Shown here: positions 45,575-54,768 of the stretch, piece by piece
Numbering within the stretch: position 1 is the first letter of the stretch
Layout of the letters: every line of letters begins with the position of its first letter
Position numbers and translations under genes: made by a program
From: Rhizobium sp. L43
GTDB taxonomy: Bacteria > Pseudomonadota > Alphaproteobacteria > Rhizobiales > Rhizobiaceae
Assembly (NCBI RefSeq): GCF_002531725.1
Contig: NZ_NWSQ01000007.1
Span: forward strand, 186,001 to 250,000
Reading direction: 5' to 3'
DNA length: 64,000 nt
Notes under the pieces: generated by a model
Seen by the model: the letters and a program-made list of their open reading frames with translations, nothing else
Database searches by the model: none
Told to the model about the DNA's origin: nothing

Positions 45575-46501
45575 ATGGACAGAATAGGGAAATCACTTGT
45601 ACTTTTTTCGGCGGCCCGCATGAGCGATATCGTCCCAAGCTTCTTTGTCTACGGCGAACCGGATCGCCCTTTGGAGATCGGGTTTCTTCATGTCGAAACG
45701 GTGATGTCGCGAGCAAATCTCCATTCCGGCCAGGTCAAGGCGCACAAGCACGATAGAATGATGCAGGTCACTTTCTGGACCGGCGGCAGCGGATCCTATT
45801 TCATTGAAGACCAGCGTTTGGACTTTTTGGCACCTGCCGTCAGCGTCGTGCCGAGCGGCGTCATCCACGGCTTCAACGTCGACCCGCTTGTCTCGGACGC
45901 GACCGTCGTGTCGATCGCAGACAGTCTGCTGCCATCGATCGCCGGCCAGACGACGCTCCCGCTGGATCGCCCGGTCATGGTGACAGGGCAGGGAGCAGAG
46001 GCGCTCTGGGACAGGCTTCGGCGGACCATGCAATTAGTCCTGGAGGAGTACGCCGAGGGGAGGGGCCAGGCCGACACGATCATTGCACCATTGACTGCCG
46101 CCCTGCTGACCCAGATCGGACGCCTGGCTTCGGACGCGCCGAGGCTGGCGCAATCGCCGCAACGCTTGCTTGCTGGCGAGCTTCGACGGTTGATCGACCG
46201 GCATTTTCGTGAGAACTGGCCGGTCGAGCGTTACGTTTCGAGCCTTGGTACTACGCCGCATCTTCTTGCCAAGGCCGGGCATATGGCTTTCGGCCAGGGC
46301 GTGAAGGATATGATTGCCGAGCGTCGTCTGATCGAGGCCAAGCGGCTGTTGCTCTTCACCATCCGCCCACTTGAGGACATAGCCTATGAGGTGGGCTTGA
46401 AGGATGCCGCCTATTTCTCGCGCTTCTTCCGCACGCGAACCGGAATGCCGCCCAGCGAATGGCGGCGGCAAAACATAGTCGATGAGCATAGACGCGAATG
46501 A
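45575..46501 (+). CDS. hpaA: HpaA-like AraC-family activator
   Basis: Regulator of about 308 residues: N-terminal cupin-like sensor (FFVYGEPDRPLEIGFLHVET, HKHDRMMQVTFWTGGSGSYF), C-terminal double helix-turn-helix ending IAYEVGLKDAAYFSRFFRTR and GMPPSEWRRQN. In E. coli, HpaA activates hpaBC with 4-hydroxyphenylacetate. Start uncertain: ATG 45557, 45575 or 45620; the last would leave about 97 bases for the hpaB promoter. No clear Shine-Dalgarno before any of them. Confidence 0.9.
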   Translation: MDRIGKSLVLFSAARMSDIVPSFFVYGEPDRPLEIGFLHVETVMSRANLHSGQVKAHKHDRMMQVTFWTGGSGSYFIEDQRLDFLAPAVSVVPSGVIHGFNVDPLVSDATVVSIADSLLPSIAGQTTLPLDRPVMVTGQGAEALWDRLRRTMQLVLEEYAEGRGQADTIIAPLTAALLTQIGRLASDAPRLAQSPQRLLAGELRRLIDRHFRENWPVERYVSSLGTTPHLLAKAGHMAFGQGVKDMIAERRLIEAKRLLLFTIRPLEDIAYEVGLKDAAYFSRFFRTRTGMPPSEWRRQNIVDEHRRE

Positions 46502-46511
46502 CGGACTCTGT

Positions 46512-46523
46512 TTAACATGTGAA
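46512..46523. promoter_or_regulatory. Second HpaR-like operator site
   Basis: TTAACATGTGAA differs at one position from the perfect palindrome TTAACATGTTAA at 42832-42843. It lies 11 bases after the hpaA stop and about 130 bases before the AraC/FeaR-like gene at 46656, so HpaR may also control the block to the right (inference). Confidence 0.5.
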
Positions 46524-46655
46524 GTATATTGACAGCACGACGGATCTTCGACACTCTTCGATTTTACCAGTCTCAGGCGGTTGCCGCCTTTTTGCGCTTG
46601 TGGGAGATTTGCGCGAGACGGACATGTCGTTGACTGACACTGTTGGGAGGCAGAG

Positions 46656-47624
46656 TTGGAGCTCTTGAACAATCAGACCCTGATGCAACACGCATGGGCA
46701 ACCGTTTCCTATGATCAATGGACCAGTGATCTCCAATCGATCTGCGGCAACTTCAATCCGAAAGCAGTGGAGAGCGTCAAGGCCGTAACGGGGGCAGCCC
46801 GGCGTATCGATGTCTGCGGTATGGAGTTCGCCCATGTTTCCAATGATCTCGATCGCGTCCATCGAGATTGGGATGACATTCGCCGAGACGCCAATGAACA
46901 CCTTTTTCTCATCATGCAGCTCGAAGGGTCCTGTGGTCTCGAGCACGTCGGCCACCAGGCAGTCCTGGATGTCGGTGATTGCATTCTCGTCGACTCGACC
47001 CGGCCGACGACATTCCATTTCGGCGGGCAGTTCAGCAATCATCTGTCGCTGCATTTGCCGCGCCAGATCATGTATGCCGAAAGCCCGATCGATTTCGACA
47101 TCGCCCGCAAACTGGAGGCCTTTGACCCGATGGCAATGATGCTGCGTGCGCTGGTGGCGAAGATCATGTCCAATTCGGCATCGGATGCCGCGTCTGCCAA
47201 TCTGCGGCACCTGATGTTCAATGCGACGCGACAGGCCTTCGTCTCAAACGGCGACGCCATGTCCGCGCTCAACGACAGCGCTTCGCGGCGGCTGGAAATG
47301 GTCGACATACTGATCGACCGACACCTGACCGAGAGCGATCTCAGCGCCAAGTGGCTAGCGACACGGATCGGCGTATCCATCCGCACGCTGCAGCAGGATT
47401 TTCAAGGTATCGGCATGACCTGCACCACGGTCATCCGTGACAAGCGGTTACGCCTCGTGCGTGAAAAGATCGCACAGATCAAAGATCAAAAGAGCGCAAG
47501 AACGATTGCGGAAGTCGCCTATTCGGCCGGCTTCAATGATATTTCCTATTTCAATCGCAGCTTCAAGGATCTGTTCGACTGCGCGCCGACCGATCTGCTC
47601 AGACCGCTGTCAACCGCACAATAG
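46656..47624 (+). CDS. AraC-family regulator with FeaR-like N-terminal domain
   Basis: 322 residues. The N-terminal part matches the AraC-binding-2 type sensor of FeaR (LFLIMQLEGSCGLEHVGHQA, VLDVGDCILVDSTRPTTFHF); the C-terminal helix-turn-helix domain ends IAEVAYSAGFNDISYFNRSF. FeaR activates amine oxidase and phenylacetaldehyde dehydrogenase genes in E. coli, and an aldehyde dehydrogenase gene follows here. The start is TTG 46656 with GGGAGG six bases upstream. Expected to control the operon from 47751. Confidence 0.88.
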   Translation: MELLNNQTLMQHAWATVSYDQWTSDLQSICGNFNPKAVESVKAVTGAARRIDVCGMEFAHVSNDLDRVHRDWDDIRRDANEHLFLIMQLEGSCGLEHVGHQAVLDVGDCILVDSTRPTTFHFGGQFSNHLSLHLPRQIMYAESPIDFDIARKLEAFDPMAMMLRALVAKIMSNSASDAASANLRHLMFNATRQAFVSNGDAMSALNDSASRRLEMVDILIDRHLTESDLSAKWLATRIGVSIRTLQQDFQGIGMTCTTVIRDKRLRLVREKIAQIKDQKSARTIAEVAYSAGFNDISYFNRSFKDLFDCAPTDLLRPLSTAQ

Positions 47625-47750
47625 CGCGACATGAATACTTGACGAGCCCACGACCTGTTGCGTTTCAAGCCAAGTCGTGGCGCGCTCCTGCCCAAGACGG
47701 TTTTCTTCTACCCCGCCATACTCCTTCCAAAGCTCAGGGAGGAGCCAATC

Positions 47751-49157
47751 GTGAAGCAGTACAGTCTGTTCATCGGCGGAACACGCATCGAGACCGCAAA
47801 CTATGCCGACGTTCGCAACCCATCGACCGGCGAAGTCGTCGGTCAGATGCCGCTGGCGACGTCGGCGGATCTCGACCATGCCGTTGCCGCAGCCTCAGTC
47901 GCCTTTCGCACTTGGAGCCAGGCGTCGGAAGAAGAGCGCCAGGCAGCCTGTCGCGCCATTGCCGAAAAGATCGCAGCCAATGGCGAGGAACTTGCACGCC
48001 TTTTGACGCTGGAGCAGGGCAAGCCTCTCAATGGTCTCGGTTCCCGGTTTGAAATAGGCGGTGCACTTGCGTGGACACGCCATACGGCAGAGCTGAATCT
48101 GCCAATCGAAATTCTGCAGGACGACAATGAAGGGCGTGTCGAATTGCATCGCAAGCCGATTGGCGTCGTCGGTTCGATCACACCCTGGAACTGGCCGGTG
48201 ATGATCGCTTGCTGGCATATCGTGCCAGCGGTGCGAGCCGGCAATACGGTCATCATCAAGCCGTCGCCGCTGACGCCACTTTCGACGATCCGTCTTGTCG
48301 AGATCATGAATGAAGTGCTGCCGCCCGGCGTCGTCAATGTCATCACCGGCGAAAACAGCATTGGTGCAGCACTTTCCGCCCATGACGGCATCGCCAAGAT
48401 GACCTTCACAGGCTCGACCGAGACCGGCAAGAAGGTCATGGCTTCGGCTGTCGCGACGTTGAAACGCCTGACGCTCGAGCTTGGCGGCAATGATGCCGGT
48501 ATCGTGCTTCCCGATGCCGATCCTGCGCAGATCGCCGAGGGCCTGTTCTGGGGAGCCTTCATCAACAACGGCCAGACCTGCGCGGCGCTGAAGCGCCTTT
48601 ATGTGCACGACAGCATTTATGAAGACGTCTGCGCACGGCTTGCCGACTACGCCGGCAGGATCGTGATCGGCGACGGCCTTGACGAAACCAGCATTCTTGG
48701 CCCGATCCAGAACGAAATGCAGTTCAACAAAGTTCGCGAACTCGTCGATGATGCGCGCGCCAATGGCGGCCGAATTCTCGCCGGCGGCACGCCGATCGAT
48801 CGGCCGGGTTACTTCTATCCGATCACGCTTGTTGCCGACGTCGATCATGGTGTTCGTCTCGTCGACGAAGAGCAGTTCGGGCCGGCACTGCCGATCATTC
48901 GCTATACCGATATCGATGAGGTCATCGCTCGCGCCAACACCAATCCCGCCGGGCTTGGCGGCTCTGTCTGGTCGGCGGACGCCGAAAAGGCCAAGCGCTA
49001 TGCAATGCAGCTCGAATGCGGCTCGGTATGGATCAACAAGCACGGAACGATCCAGCCGAACGCCCCCTTCGGCGGCGTCAAACAATCGGGCATCGGTGTC
49101 GAGTTCGGCGCCGAAGGGCTGAAGGAATTTACCACGATCCAGACGGTGTTGAGCTGA
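47751..49157 (+). CDS. Aldehyde dehydrogenase (NAD(P)-dependent), candidate arylacetaldehyde dehydrogenase
   Basis: 468 residues. Catalytic Cys in NNGQTCAALKRLYVHDSIYE, Glu in LTLELGGNDAGIVLPDADPA, nucleotide-site TFTGSTETGKKVMAS, and a closing NAPFGGVKQSGIGVEFGAEG. GTG 47751 is chosen for its strong GGGAGGAG; the frame is open upstream to 47658. First gene of a plus-strand operon with a GMC oxidoreductase and a Liv-type importer, under a FeaR-like regulator. Oxidation of an aromatic aldehyde such as 4-hydroxyphenylacetaldehyde, feeding HpaBC, is the best inference. Confidence 0.9.
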   Translation: MKQYSLFIGGTRIETANYADVRNPSTGEVVGQMPLATSADLDHAVAAASVAFRTWSQASEEERQAACRAIAEKIAANGEELARLLTLEQGKPLNGLGSRFEIGGALAWTRHTAELNLPIEILQDDNEGRVELHRKPIGVVGSITPWNWPVMIACWHIVPAVRAGNTVIIKPSPLTPLSTIRLVEIMNEVLPPGVVNVITGENSIGAALSAHDGIAKMTFTGSTETGKKVMASAVATLKRLTLELGGNDAGIVLPDADPAQIAEGLFWGAFINNGQTCAALKRLYVHDSIYEDVCARLADYAGRIVIGDGLDETSILGPIQNEMQFNKVRELVDDARANGGRILAGGTPIDRPGYFYPITLVADVDHGVRLVDEEQFGPALPIIRYTDIDEVIARANTNPAGLGGSVWSADAEKAKRYAMQLECGSVWINKHGTIQPNAPFGGVKQSGIGVEFGAEGLKEFTTIQTVLS

Positions 49158-49160
49158 GCC

Positions 49161-50756
49161 ATGACGAACTTCGACTATATCATCGTCGGTGGCGGATCGT
49201 CCGGCTGCGTGCTGGCAAACCGGCTCTCCGAGAACTCGGCCAACAAGGTTCTGCTGATCGAATCCGGCCGGCGTGACGCCGACCCCTGGATCCATATTCC
49301 AGCGACTTTCTTCAAGGTTCTTGGCAAGGGCGTCGACATTCACCCCTACGCATCCGAACCAGAGAAAGGCCTGAACGGCCGCCCTTGCATTACCCCGCAA
49401 GGAAATGTGCTTGGCGGAGGCAGTTCCGTCAATGCGATGATCTACATCCGTGGCAACAAGAACGACTATGATACCTGGTCGCAGATGGGGTGTCACGGCT
49501 GGTCCTACGACGATGTGCTGCCGGCCTTCCGGTCACTTGAGAACAACGAGAGCCTCAATGGCGAGTTCCATGGCCGGAAGGGTGGCCTGCACGTCTCGAA
49601 CCCCCGTCACCGTCATCCGCTGAGCGAAGCCTTCGTTCAGGCTGCGACGGAAATCGGCATCCCGTATAATCCGGATTTCAACGGCGCCAGTCAGGAAGGC
49701 GTCGGATTCTACCAGAGCACGACTTACAAAGGGCGTCGTTGGAGTTCCGCGCAGGCGTTTCTGCGCGACGCGGAGACACGGCCGAACGTCACGGTCCTGA
49801 CCGAACGAAAGGTCGCCCGCATCCTGTTCGAAGGCCGGCGGGCGACGGGTGTGGCGTTGCAGGACGGGACCATATTCACCGCTTCCAAGGAAATCGCCCT
49901 GACAGCGGGTGCGATCGCGACACCCAAGATTCTGCAGCTTTCGGGCATTGGCGAGGCCGAGCATCTCCGCTCTCACGGCATCAATGTGGTGGCGGACCTG
50001 CCAGGCGTCGGCGCAAACTATCAGGATCATCTCGAAGTGCCGGTTCAAGGCGAAACGCACGAGCCGATCTCCATTCTCGGACATGACAGCGGGATTCGCG
50101 CGGTCGGACATATGGCGCGCTACCTGCTGTCGCATCGCGGCCTGCTTGCCTCGAACGTCGTCGAATGCGGTGGTTTCGTCGATACTGCAGGTACGGGCCA
50201 GCCGGATGTTCAGTTCCATGTCCTGCCAGTTCTGGTGGGCTTCGTCGATCGCGATCCCGAGCCCGGTCATGGTCTCAGCATCGGGCCCTGCTACCTCAGG
50301 CCGCGCTCGCGCGGCACCATTCGCCTAAGAAGTACTAATCCGAACGACAGGGCGGATTTCAACGCCAATCTTCTCTCCGACCCGGCTGACCTCGATACGC
50401 TCGTGCGTGGCGTCGAGACAGCGATCCGCATTCTGGATGCGCCAGCACTTGCCAAGCTGGTCAAGCGACGCATCCTGCCGAAGCCGGGGGTCGAAAACGA
50501 TCCCGCGGCATTGCGCGACTATATCCGACAGACTGCCAAGACCGTTTTCCATCCGGCGGGCACGGCGCGTATGGGCCGAGCAGACGATCCGATGGCGGTC
50601 GTCGGAGCCGATCTGAAGGTGCGCGGCGTCGAAGGGCTGAGGGTATGCGACGCGTCGGTGATGCCGACGCTGGTATCGGGCAACACCAACGCTCCGGTGA
50701 TGATGATCGCAGCCCGCGCCGCCGCCTTCATGACAGGCAAGGCGATCGCCGGCTGA
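49161..50756 (+). CDS. GMC-family FAD oxidoreductase (choline-dehydrogenase-like)
   Basis: Flavoprotein alcohol dehydrogenase/oxidase, 531 residues, no signal peptide. FAD-binding YIIVGGGSSGCVLANRLSE at the N-terminus, GMC signature 1 region (GGGSSVNAMIYIRGNKNDYD), signature 2 (GAIATPKILQLSGIGEAEHL) and the C-terminal catalytic-His region (TVFHPAGTARMGRADD). It follows the aldehyde dehydrogenase by three bases, a pairing that suggests alcohol to aldehyde to acid conversion. Tyrosol or a related aryl alcohol would fit the neighbouring hpa genes (inference). Confidence 0.92.
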   Translation: MTNFDYIIVGGGSSGCVLANRLSENSANKVLLIESGRRDADPWIHIPATFFKVLGKGVDIHPYASEPEKGLNGRPCITPQGNVLGGGSSVNAMIYIRGNKNDYDTWSQMGCHGWSYDDVLPAFRSLENNESLNGEFHGRKGGLHVSNPRHRHPLSEAFVQAATEIGIPYNPDFNGASQEGVGFYQSTTYKGRRWSSAQAFLRDAETRPNVTVLTERKVARILFEGRRATGVALQDGTIFTASKEIALTAGAIATPKILQLSGIGEAEHLRSHGINVVADLPGVGANYQDHLEVPVQGETHEPISILGHDSGIRAVGHMARYLLSHRGLLASNVVECGGFVDTAGTGQPDVQFHVLPVLVGFVDRDPEPGHGLSIGPCYLRPRSRGTIRLRSTNPNDRADFNANLLSDPADLDTLVRGVETAIRILDAPALAKLVKRRILPKPGVENDPAALRDYIRQTAKTVFHPAGTARMGRADDPMAVVGADLKVRGVEGLRVCDASVMPTLVSGNTNAPVMMIAARAAAFMTGKAIAG

Positions 50757-50825
50757 GGCAGGGGTTCCACGATGGAAGACGTCCGCGGGGAGTGCGGACA
50801 GCAACGAAAACTGGAGGAGGAAACG

Positions 50826-52082
50826 ATGAGAATAGATATGAGGGGGCTGGTCGTCGGTCTAGGCCTGACGCTACTTTCGGCGTTCAGTGCCCATGCAGCT
50901 GCGTCCTGCGGAGACAATACCGGCAAACCGGCGACCGGCGAGCCAATCGTCATCGGTGCGATAACCGGCAAAACCGGTCCGGACGATTTTTCGAACTCGA
51001 CCAGGGCCGCCAAGGCTTATTTCGACTGCTTGAACGCCAATGGCGGGATCAAGGGGCGACCTGTCAAATATCTGGTGGAAGACGATCAGTGGAATCCCGA
51101 GACGGCCGCTCAGCTGGCCGCCAAGCTCGTCAACGATGAGAAGGCGGTGCTGATGGTAGGCAATTCGAGCTTTGTCGAATGTGGCGCAAATGCCGATTTC
51201 TACAAGAAATCCGGCATCGTCGTCGTCGCTGGCGTCGGTGTTCCTCGCGAATGCTTCTTTGCCGAGAACTACGCTGCCACGAATGCCGGACCGCGCGTCT
51301 CCACGCTGGGCGCCATGGGCTATGCATTGGATCATCTCAAGGCGAAGTCGGTCGTTTGCATCGGTCCGAACATCCCGAACGTCGGTACGTGGTCCTGCGA
51401 AGGTATTGCATCGCTGGCCAAGGAAAAAGGCTTTACGGCCGAAACGATCCTGATGGATCCCGGTACGGCCGACTCGACCTCGACCATACTGCAAGCCGCG
51501 GCTTCCAGGCCTGATGTGATTATCCTCGCCCTTCCCAAGGGCGTCACAATCCCGCTTCTGACCGCGGCCGAGGAACAGGGGCTCAATCAGACCATCAAAT
51601 TCCTGAGTGCAGCGTCGGCTTACGATCTTTCGGTGCCCGGCACGATCGGCGCAGGCTGGGATGGAAACTTCTATGTCAACATGGAGTTCAACGATCTTGA
51701 GGCCGCGACGCCCGACAATCAGAACTGGCTTGCCGTCATGGATCAATATGGCCAGCCTTCCGATCCGCGCGACACGTTCGCCCAGGCCGGATATCTTGCC
51801 GCCCGCATTGCGGAAAAGGCACTGACGTCACTCGATCCCAAGGACATCACGCGCGAAAGCACCAGCGCCGCTGTCCGGCAGGTCAAGGGCTTTGCCAGCG
51901 ATATTTTCTGTGCGCCCTGGTATTTCGGCGATGGTCAGCCGCGCCACAATGCGAATTCAACGACGCGCATGGCGGTCAGCGAAGGCGGCAAGTGGAAGGT
52001 GATTTCCGATTGCGCACCATCACCCGATCCGGAATTGGCCGACATCCGCGCCTTTGAAAAGAGCGCCGGATTTGCTCCGTAA
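50826..52082 (+). CDS. Branched-chain-amino-acid-type (HAAT) ABC substrate-binding protein
   Basis: Periplasmic binding protein, 418 residues, type I fold (Peripl_BP_6). Sec signal GLVVGLGLTLLSAFSAHAA. The mature protein begins PIVIGAITGKTGPDDF and contains KYLVEDDQWNPETAAQLAAK. ATG 50826 is fixed by GGAGGAGG. In aromatic catabolic islands such proteins often bind aromatic acids or alcohols instead of amino acids; ligand here unknown. Confidence 0.92.
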   Translation: MRIDMRGLVVGLGLTLLSAFSAHAAASCGDNTGKPATGEPIVIGAITGKTGPDDFSNSTRAAKAYFDCLNANGGIKGRPVKYLVEDDQWNPETAAQLAAKLVNDEKAVLMVGNSSFVECGANADFYKKSGIVVVAGVGVPRECFFAENYAATNAGPRVSTLGAMGYALDHLKAKSVVCIGPNIPNVGTWSCEGIASLAKEKGFTAETILMDPGTADSTSTILQAAASRPDVIILALPKGVTIPLLTAAEEQGLNQTIKFLSAASAYDLSVPGTIGAGWDGNFYVNMEFNDLEAATPDNQNWLAVMDQYGQPSDPRDTFAQAGYLAARIAEKALTSLDPKDITRESTSAAVRQVKGFASDIFCAPWYFGDGQPRHNANSTTRMAVSEGGKWKVISDCAPSPDPELADIRAFEKSAGFAP

Positions 52083-52095
52083 ATCGAGGCATCAC

Positions 52096-52129
52096 GCATC
52101 ATCCCGTGGTCTGGGCCACGGGATGATGC
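52096..52129 (+). terminator. Intercistronic hairpin after the binding-protein gene
   Basis: Perfect 14-bp stem GCATCATCCCGTGG / CCACGGGATGATGC with a 6-base loop, 14 bases after the binding-protein stop, without a T-tract. Likely stabilises the binding-protein mRNA or partially attenuates the permease genes. Confidence 0.78.
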
Positions 52130-52165
52130 TCGCCGTCTCCTCGGCCGCAACATCGGAATCGGCTC

Positions 52166-53032
52166 ATGACCTTCTTACCTTTTCTCATATCGGGTCTCGG
52201 AATTGGGGCCGTCTATGCCCTCTCAGGCGTCGGCCTCGTCGTTCTTTTCCGCGCGACCGGGGTACTCAACTTCGCCTTCGGCGCGTTTGGTGCTATCGGC
52301 GCGCACTGCGCCTGGCAGCTTCTCGAATGGAAAATGCCGCTCGCCGTTGCTATCCTGGCAGCCGTCGTGGTGTCCACGGCAATAAGCTTCCTTTACGGGC
52401 GCATCTTCGCACCCATGCTGTCGCATCGCGACACGGTCGTGCGTGCCGTCGGGACATTGGCGCCGGCCCTGGTGCTAATCGCCTTGATGGGAATTATCTG
52501 GGGTGAGCTGCCGCGTCGCCTGCAGTTTCCGACCGATCAGATGTTCGTTTCCCTCTTCGGCGTTCGCCTGACCTACACGCGCATCATCGCCATCCTGCTT
52601 GCAGTCGTCATGGTCGGCGCGATCACGCTGCTGCTCAATCGAACGCGCCTTGGCCTTGACATGCGAGCCTTGGCGAACGACCGCGACCTGAGCGCAATCC
52701 TCGGTGTTCGCATCCTCTACACCGAGACGGCCGCCTGGGTCATTACTGGCGTCTTCTCCGGTTTTGCCGGCCTGCTACTTGCCGACCTCGTCCGCCTCCA
52801 GGGCACGTTCCTGACGTTGTTGGTGATCCCGGCGATCGCCGCCGCAATTCTCGGTCAATTGCGCTCGCTTTGGGAAACGGCTGTCGCCGGGCTTCTAATC
52901 GGCATTGCCGAAGCTGCGCTCACTCCGCTCGGCTGGATATCGCCCTATCGCGCTGCCGCGCCCTTCATTATCGCGCTCGTCGCGGTCACTATTTTGGGGA
53001 GTACGGCCAAGGCCGTGTTGAAGGACCGATGA
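52166..53032 (+). CDS. livH: Liv-type ABC permease (LivH)
   Basis: Inner-membrane permease, 288 residues, eight or so hydrophobic segments. Family opening GLGIGAVYALSGVGLVVLF and the segment FRATGVLNFAFGAFGAIGAH; EAA-like region ALANDRDLSAILGVRILYTE. Overlaps livM by ATGA at 53029-53032. Confidence 0.93.
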   Translation: MTFLPFLISGLGIGAVYALSGVGLVVLFRATGVLNFAFGAFGAIGAHCAWQLLEWKMPLAVAILAAVVVSTAISFLYGRIFAPMLSHRDTVVRAVGTLAPALVLIALMGIIWGELPRRLQFPTDQMFVSLFGVRLTYTRIIAILLAVVMVGAITLLLNRTRLGLDMRALANDRDLSAILGVRILYTETAAWVITGVFSGFAGLLLADLVRLQGTFLTLLVIPAIAAAILGQLRSLWETAVAGLLIGIAEAALTPLGWISPYRAAAPFIIALVAVTILGSTAKAVLKDR

Positions 53033-54066
53033 TGACTTCGCAGCAGACGATACAGGCATTACCGGAACGCGTCCCGGTGACGCGCTTTCCCAAACAGCTT
53101 CTCCAGGTTCCCGCGACGATGGCGCTGTTTGCCGCCGTGGTCATGTGCTTTGCCAATTCCTATTGGCTCTCGGCGGCGACGTCTGCGGTGGCGCTGTCGC
53201 TCTCGGTGGCGGGTCTGGCGATCCTTTATGGGCAGCTCGGCCTCGTCTCGCTTTGCCAATTCGCGCTCGTCGGGGTTGGCGGCTGGGTAACGCTTCGTGT
53301 CGGCCATGCCTTTCACCCGCCGTTCGAAGTCAGCCTTCTGGCCGGAGGTATCATCGCTTCCGTGGTCGGCCTCGCCTTCGGCTTGCCGGCGCTGCGCCTG
53401 AGAGGGCTGTATCTTGCCCTTGTCACGTTGATGCTGGCGGGCGCCTTCCAGATCATCATCAGCGCCTGGGGATTTCCAGACGGCGGCGACGGTTTCCTCG
53501 GCCGCGCCGACGGTTCCGGCCGCGCCATGTTGCCTCGGCCTGAGATTGCCGAGGGAGCGGTCGGCTATTTCCTCTATGTTTGCCTTGCCGCGACGATCGC
53601 TCTGTTGATCGCACAATGGCACAAGTTGGGACGACCCGGCCGCGCCTGGGCTCTGATCCGCAAAGGCGAGACGGTTGCCATTGCAAGCGGCGTTAATGTC
53701 CTGACTTACAAGGCGTGGGCGTTTGCGCTTAGCGGCTTCCTCGCAGGCGTTGCCGGTGCACTTCTGGCCGGAAACGTCGGTCAGCTCGATGGTCGTGCCT
53801 TTGGCGCCTTCGAGAGCCTGAACCTCTTTGCGCTGGCGATCGTCGGCGGCGTCTACAACTGGTACGGTGCGCTGATTGCCGGTCTGTTGCTGCGAGCGGT
53901 GCCGGCGCTGCTGACCGATCTCGGCATTGATGGATATGTGACCATCGGTATTTTCGGTGTCGCGCTGTTCCAGGCATTGGCCACCGCACCATCCGGCATT
54001 GCCGGGCAGATCGCCTCGCTGATCACCCGGCTTCAATTCCGTTCGGCAAAGGAGAGCGCGCGATGA
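53029..54066 (+). CDS. livM: Liv-type ABC permease (LivM)
   Basis: Second permease, 345 residues. LivM hallmarks: LAILYGQLGLVSLCQFALVG, GLPALRLRGLYLALVTLMLA, and ASGVNVLTYKAWAFALSGFL. The frame is open upstream inside livH; ATG 53029 (or 53032) at the ATGA junction is the natural start. Overlaps livG by four bases. Confidence 0.93.
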   Translation: MMTSQQTIQALPERVPVTRFPKQLLQVPATMALFAAVVMCFANSYWLSAATSAVALSLSVAGLAILYGQLGLVSLCQFALVGVGGWVTLRVGHAFHPPFEVSLLAGGIIASVVGLAFGLPALRLRGLYLALVTLMLAGAFQIIISAWGFPDGGDGFLGRADGSGRAMLPRPEIAEGAVGYFLYVCLAATIALLIAQWHKLGRPGRAWALIRKGETVAIASGVNVLTYKAWAFALSGFLAGVAGALLAGNVGQLDGRAFGAFESLNLFALAIVGGVYNWYGALIAGLLLRAVPALLTDLGIDGYVTIGIFGVALFQALATAPSGIAGQIASLITRLQFRSAKESAR

Positions 54067-54767
54067 TCGCCATCGACAATCTCGTCGTCCAGTTCGGCGG
54101 CGTCAGGCCGATCAATGAATTGACCGCAACACTCGCCGCGCCGATTGCCGGCCTGATTGGCCCGAACGGTGCGGGCAAGACGACCCTCCTCAATGTTCTC
54201 TCCGGTTTTGTCACGCCGGCTCAAGGCAGCGTTGCGCTGAATGGCGATCAACTCCTTCATCTCGCTCCGTTGCAGCGCGTGCGTGCCGGCCTCCGCCGGT
54301 CCTTCCAGACGGAGCAGGTCGTCGAGGACCTGACAGTGTCGGGCAATCTCGCCGCGATTGCGGATCATGTGTTGGCACCACTCCATCGCAGTGCGGCTGT
54401 CGATGCCGCCCTTGCCTTTATCGGCCTTCGCAGCGTAACCGATAAGCTTGGCCAGTCGCTCAATCTGTTCCAGCGCCGTTTGGTCGAGCTTGGCAAATGC
54501 GTAATCGGCAATCCTAAACTCATTTTGCTCGATGAGCCAGCAGCTGGCCTGACCGAAGAGGAGGGCGGCATGTTTCGCGAGCTCGTCTTGCGCATCCCCG
54601 CCGAAGTCGGGGCGCAAGTGTTGGTGATCGATCATGACGTCGAACTCATTCGCGCCATGTGCAGCGAGACGATGGTGCTCGATTATGGAAAGCTGCTGGC
54701 GCTGGGGCCAACGGAAATCGTGCTTGCCGACCCGAACGTCCGTCGCGCCTATCTGGGGGAATTCTGA
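54063..54767 (+). CDS. livG: Liv-type ABC ATPase (LivG) with degenerate signature
   Basis: ATPase, 234 residues. Walker A GPNGAGKTT, Walker B LILLDEPAAGLTEEE and the switch His (VIDHDVELI) are intact. The signature region reads SLNLFQRRLVELGKCVIG where LivG normally has LSYGQQRRLEIARAL, so the LSGGQ-type loop is poorly conserved. Shorter than the roughly 250-260 residues usual for the family. Partner LivF carries a canonical LSGGQ, so the heterodimer keeps at least one good composite site. Confidence 0.9.
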   Translation: MIAIDNLVVQFGGVRPINELTATLAAPIAGLIGPNGAGKTTLLNVLSGFVTPAQGSVALNGDQLLHLAPLQRVRAGLRRSFQTEQVVEDLTVSGNLAAIADHVLAPLHRSAAVDAALAFIGLRSVTDKLGQSLNLFQRRLVELGKCVIGNPKLILLDEPAAGLTEEEGGMFRELVLRIPAEVGAQVLVIDHDVELIRAMCSETMVLDYGKLLALGPTEIVLADPNVRRAYLGEF

Positions 54768-54768
54768 G

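Noticed and set aside
47895..49496. 533-codon minus-strand open frame over the aldehyde dehydrogenase and GMC gene start
   Set aside because: Antisense to conserved catalytic motifs; no family features of its own.
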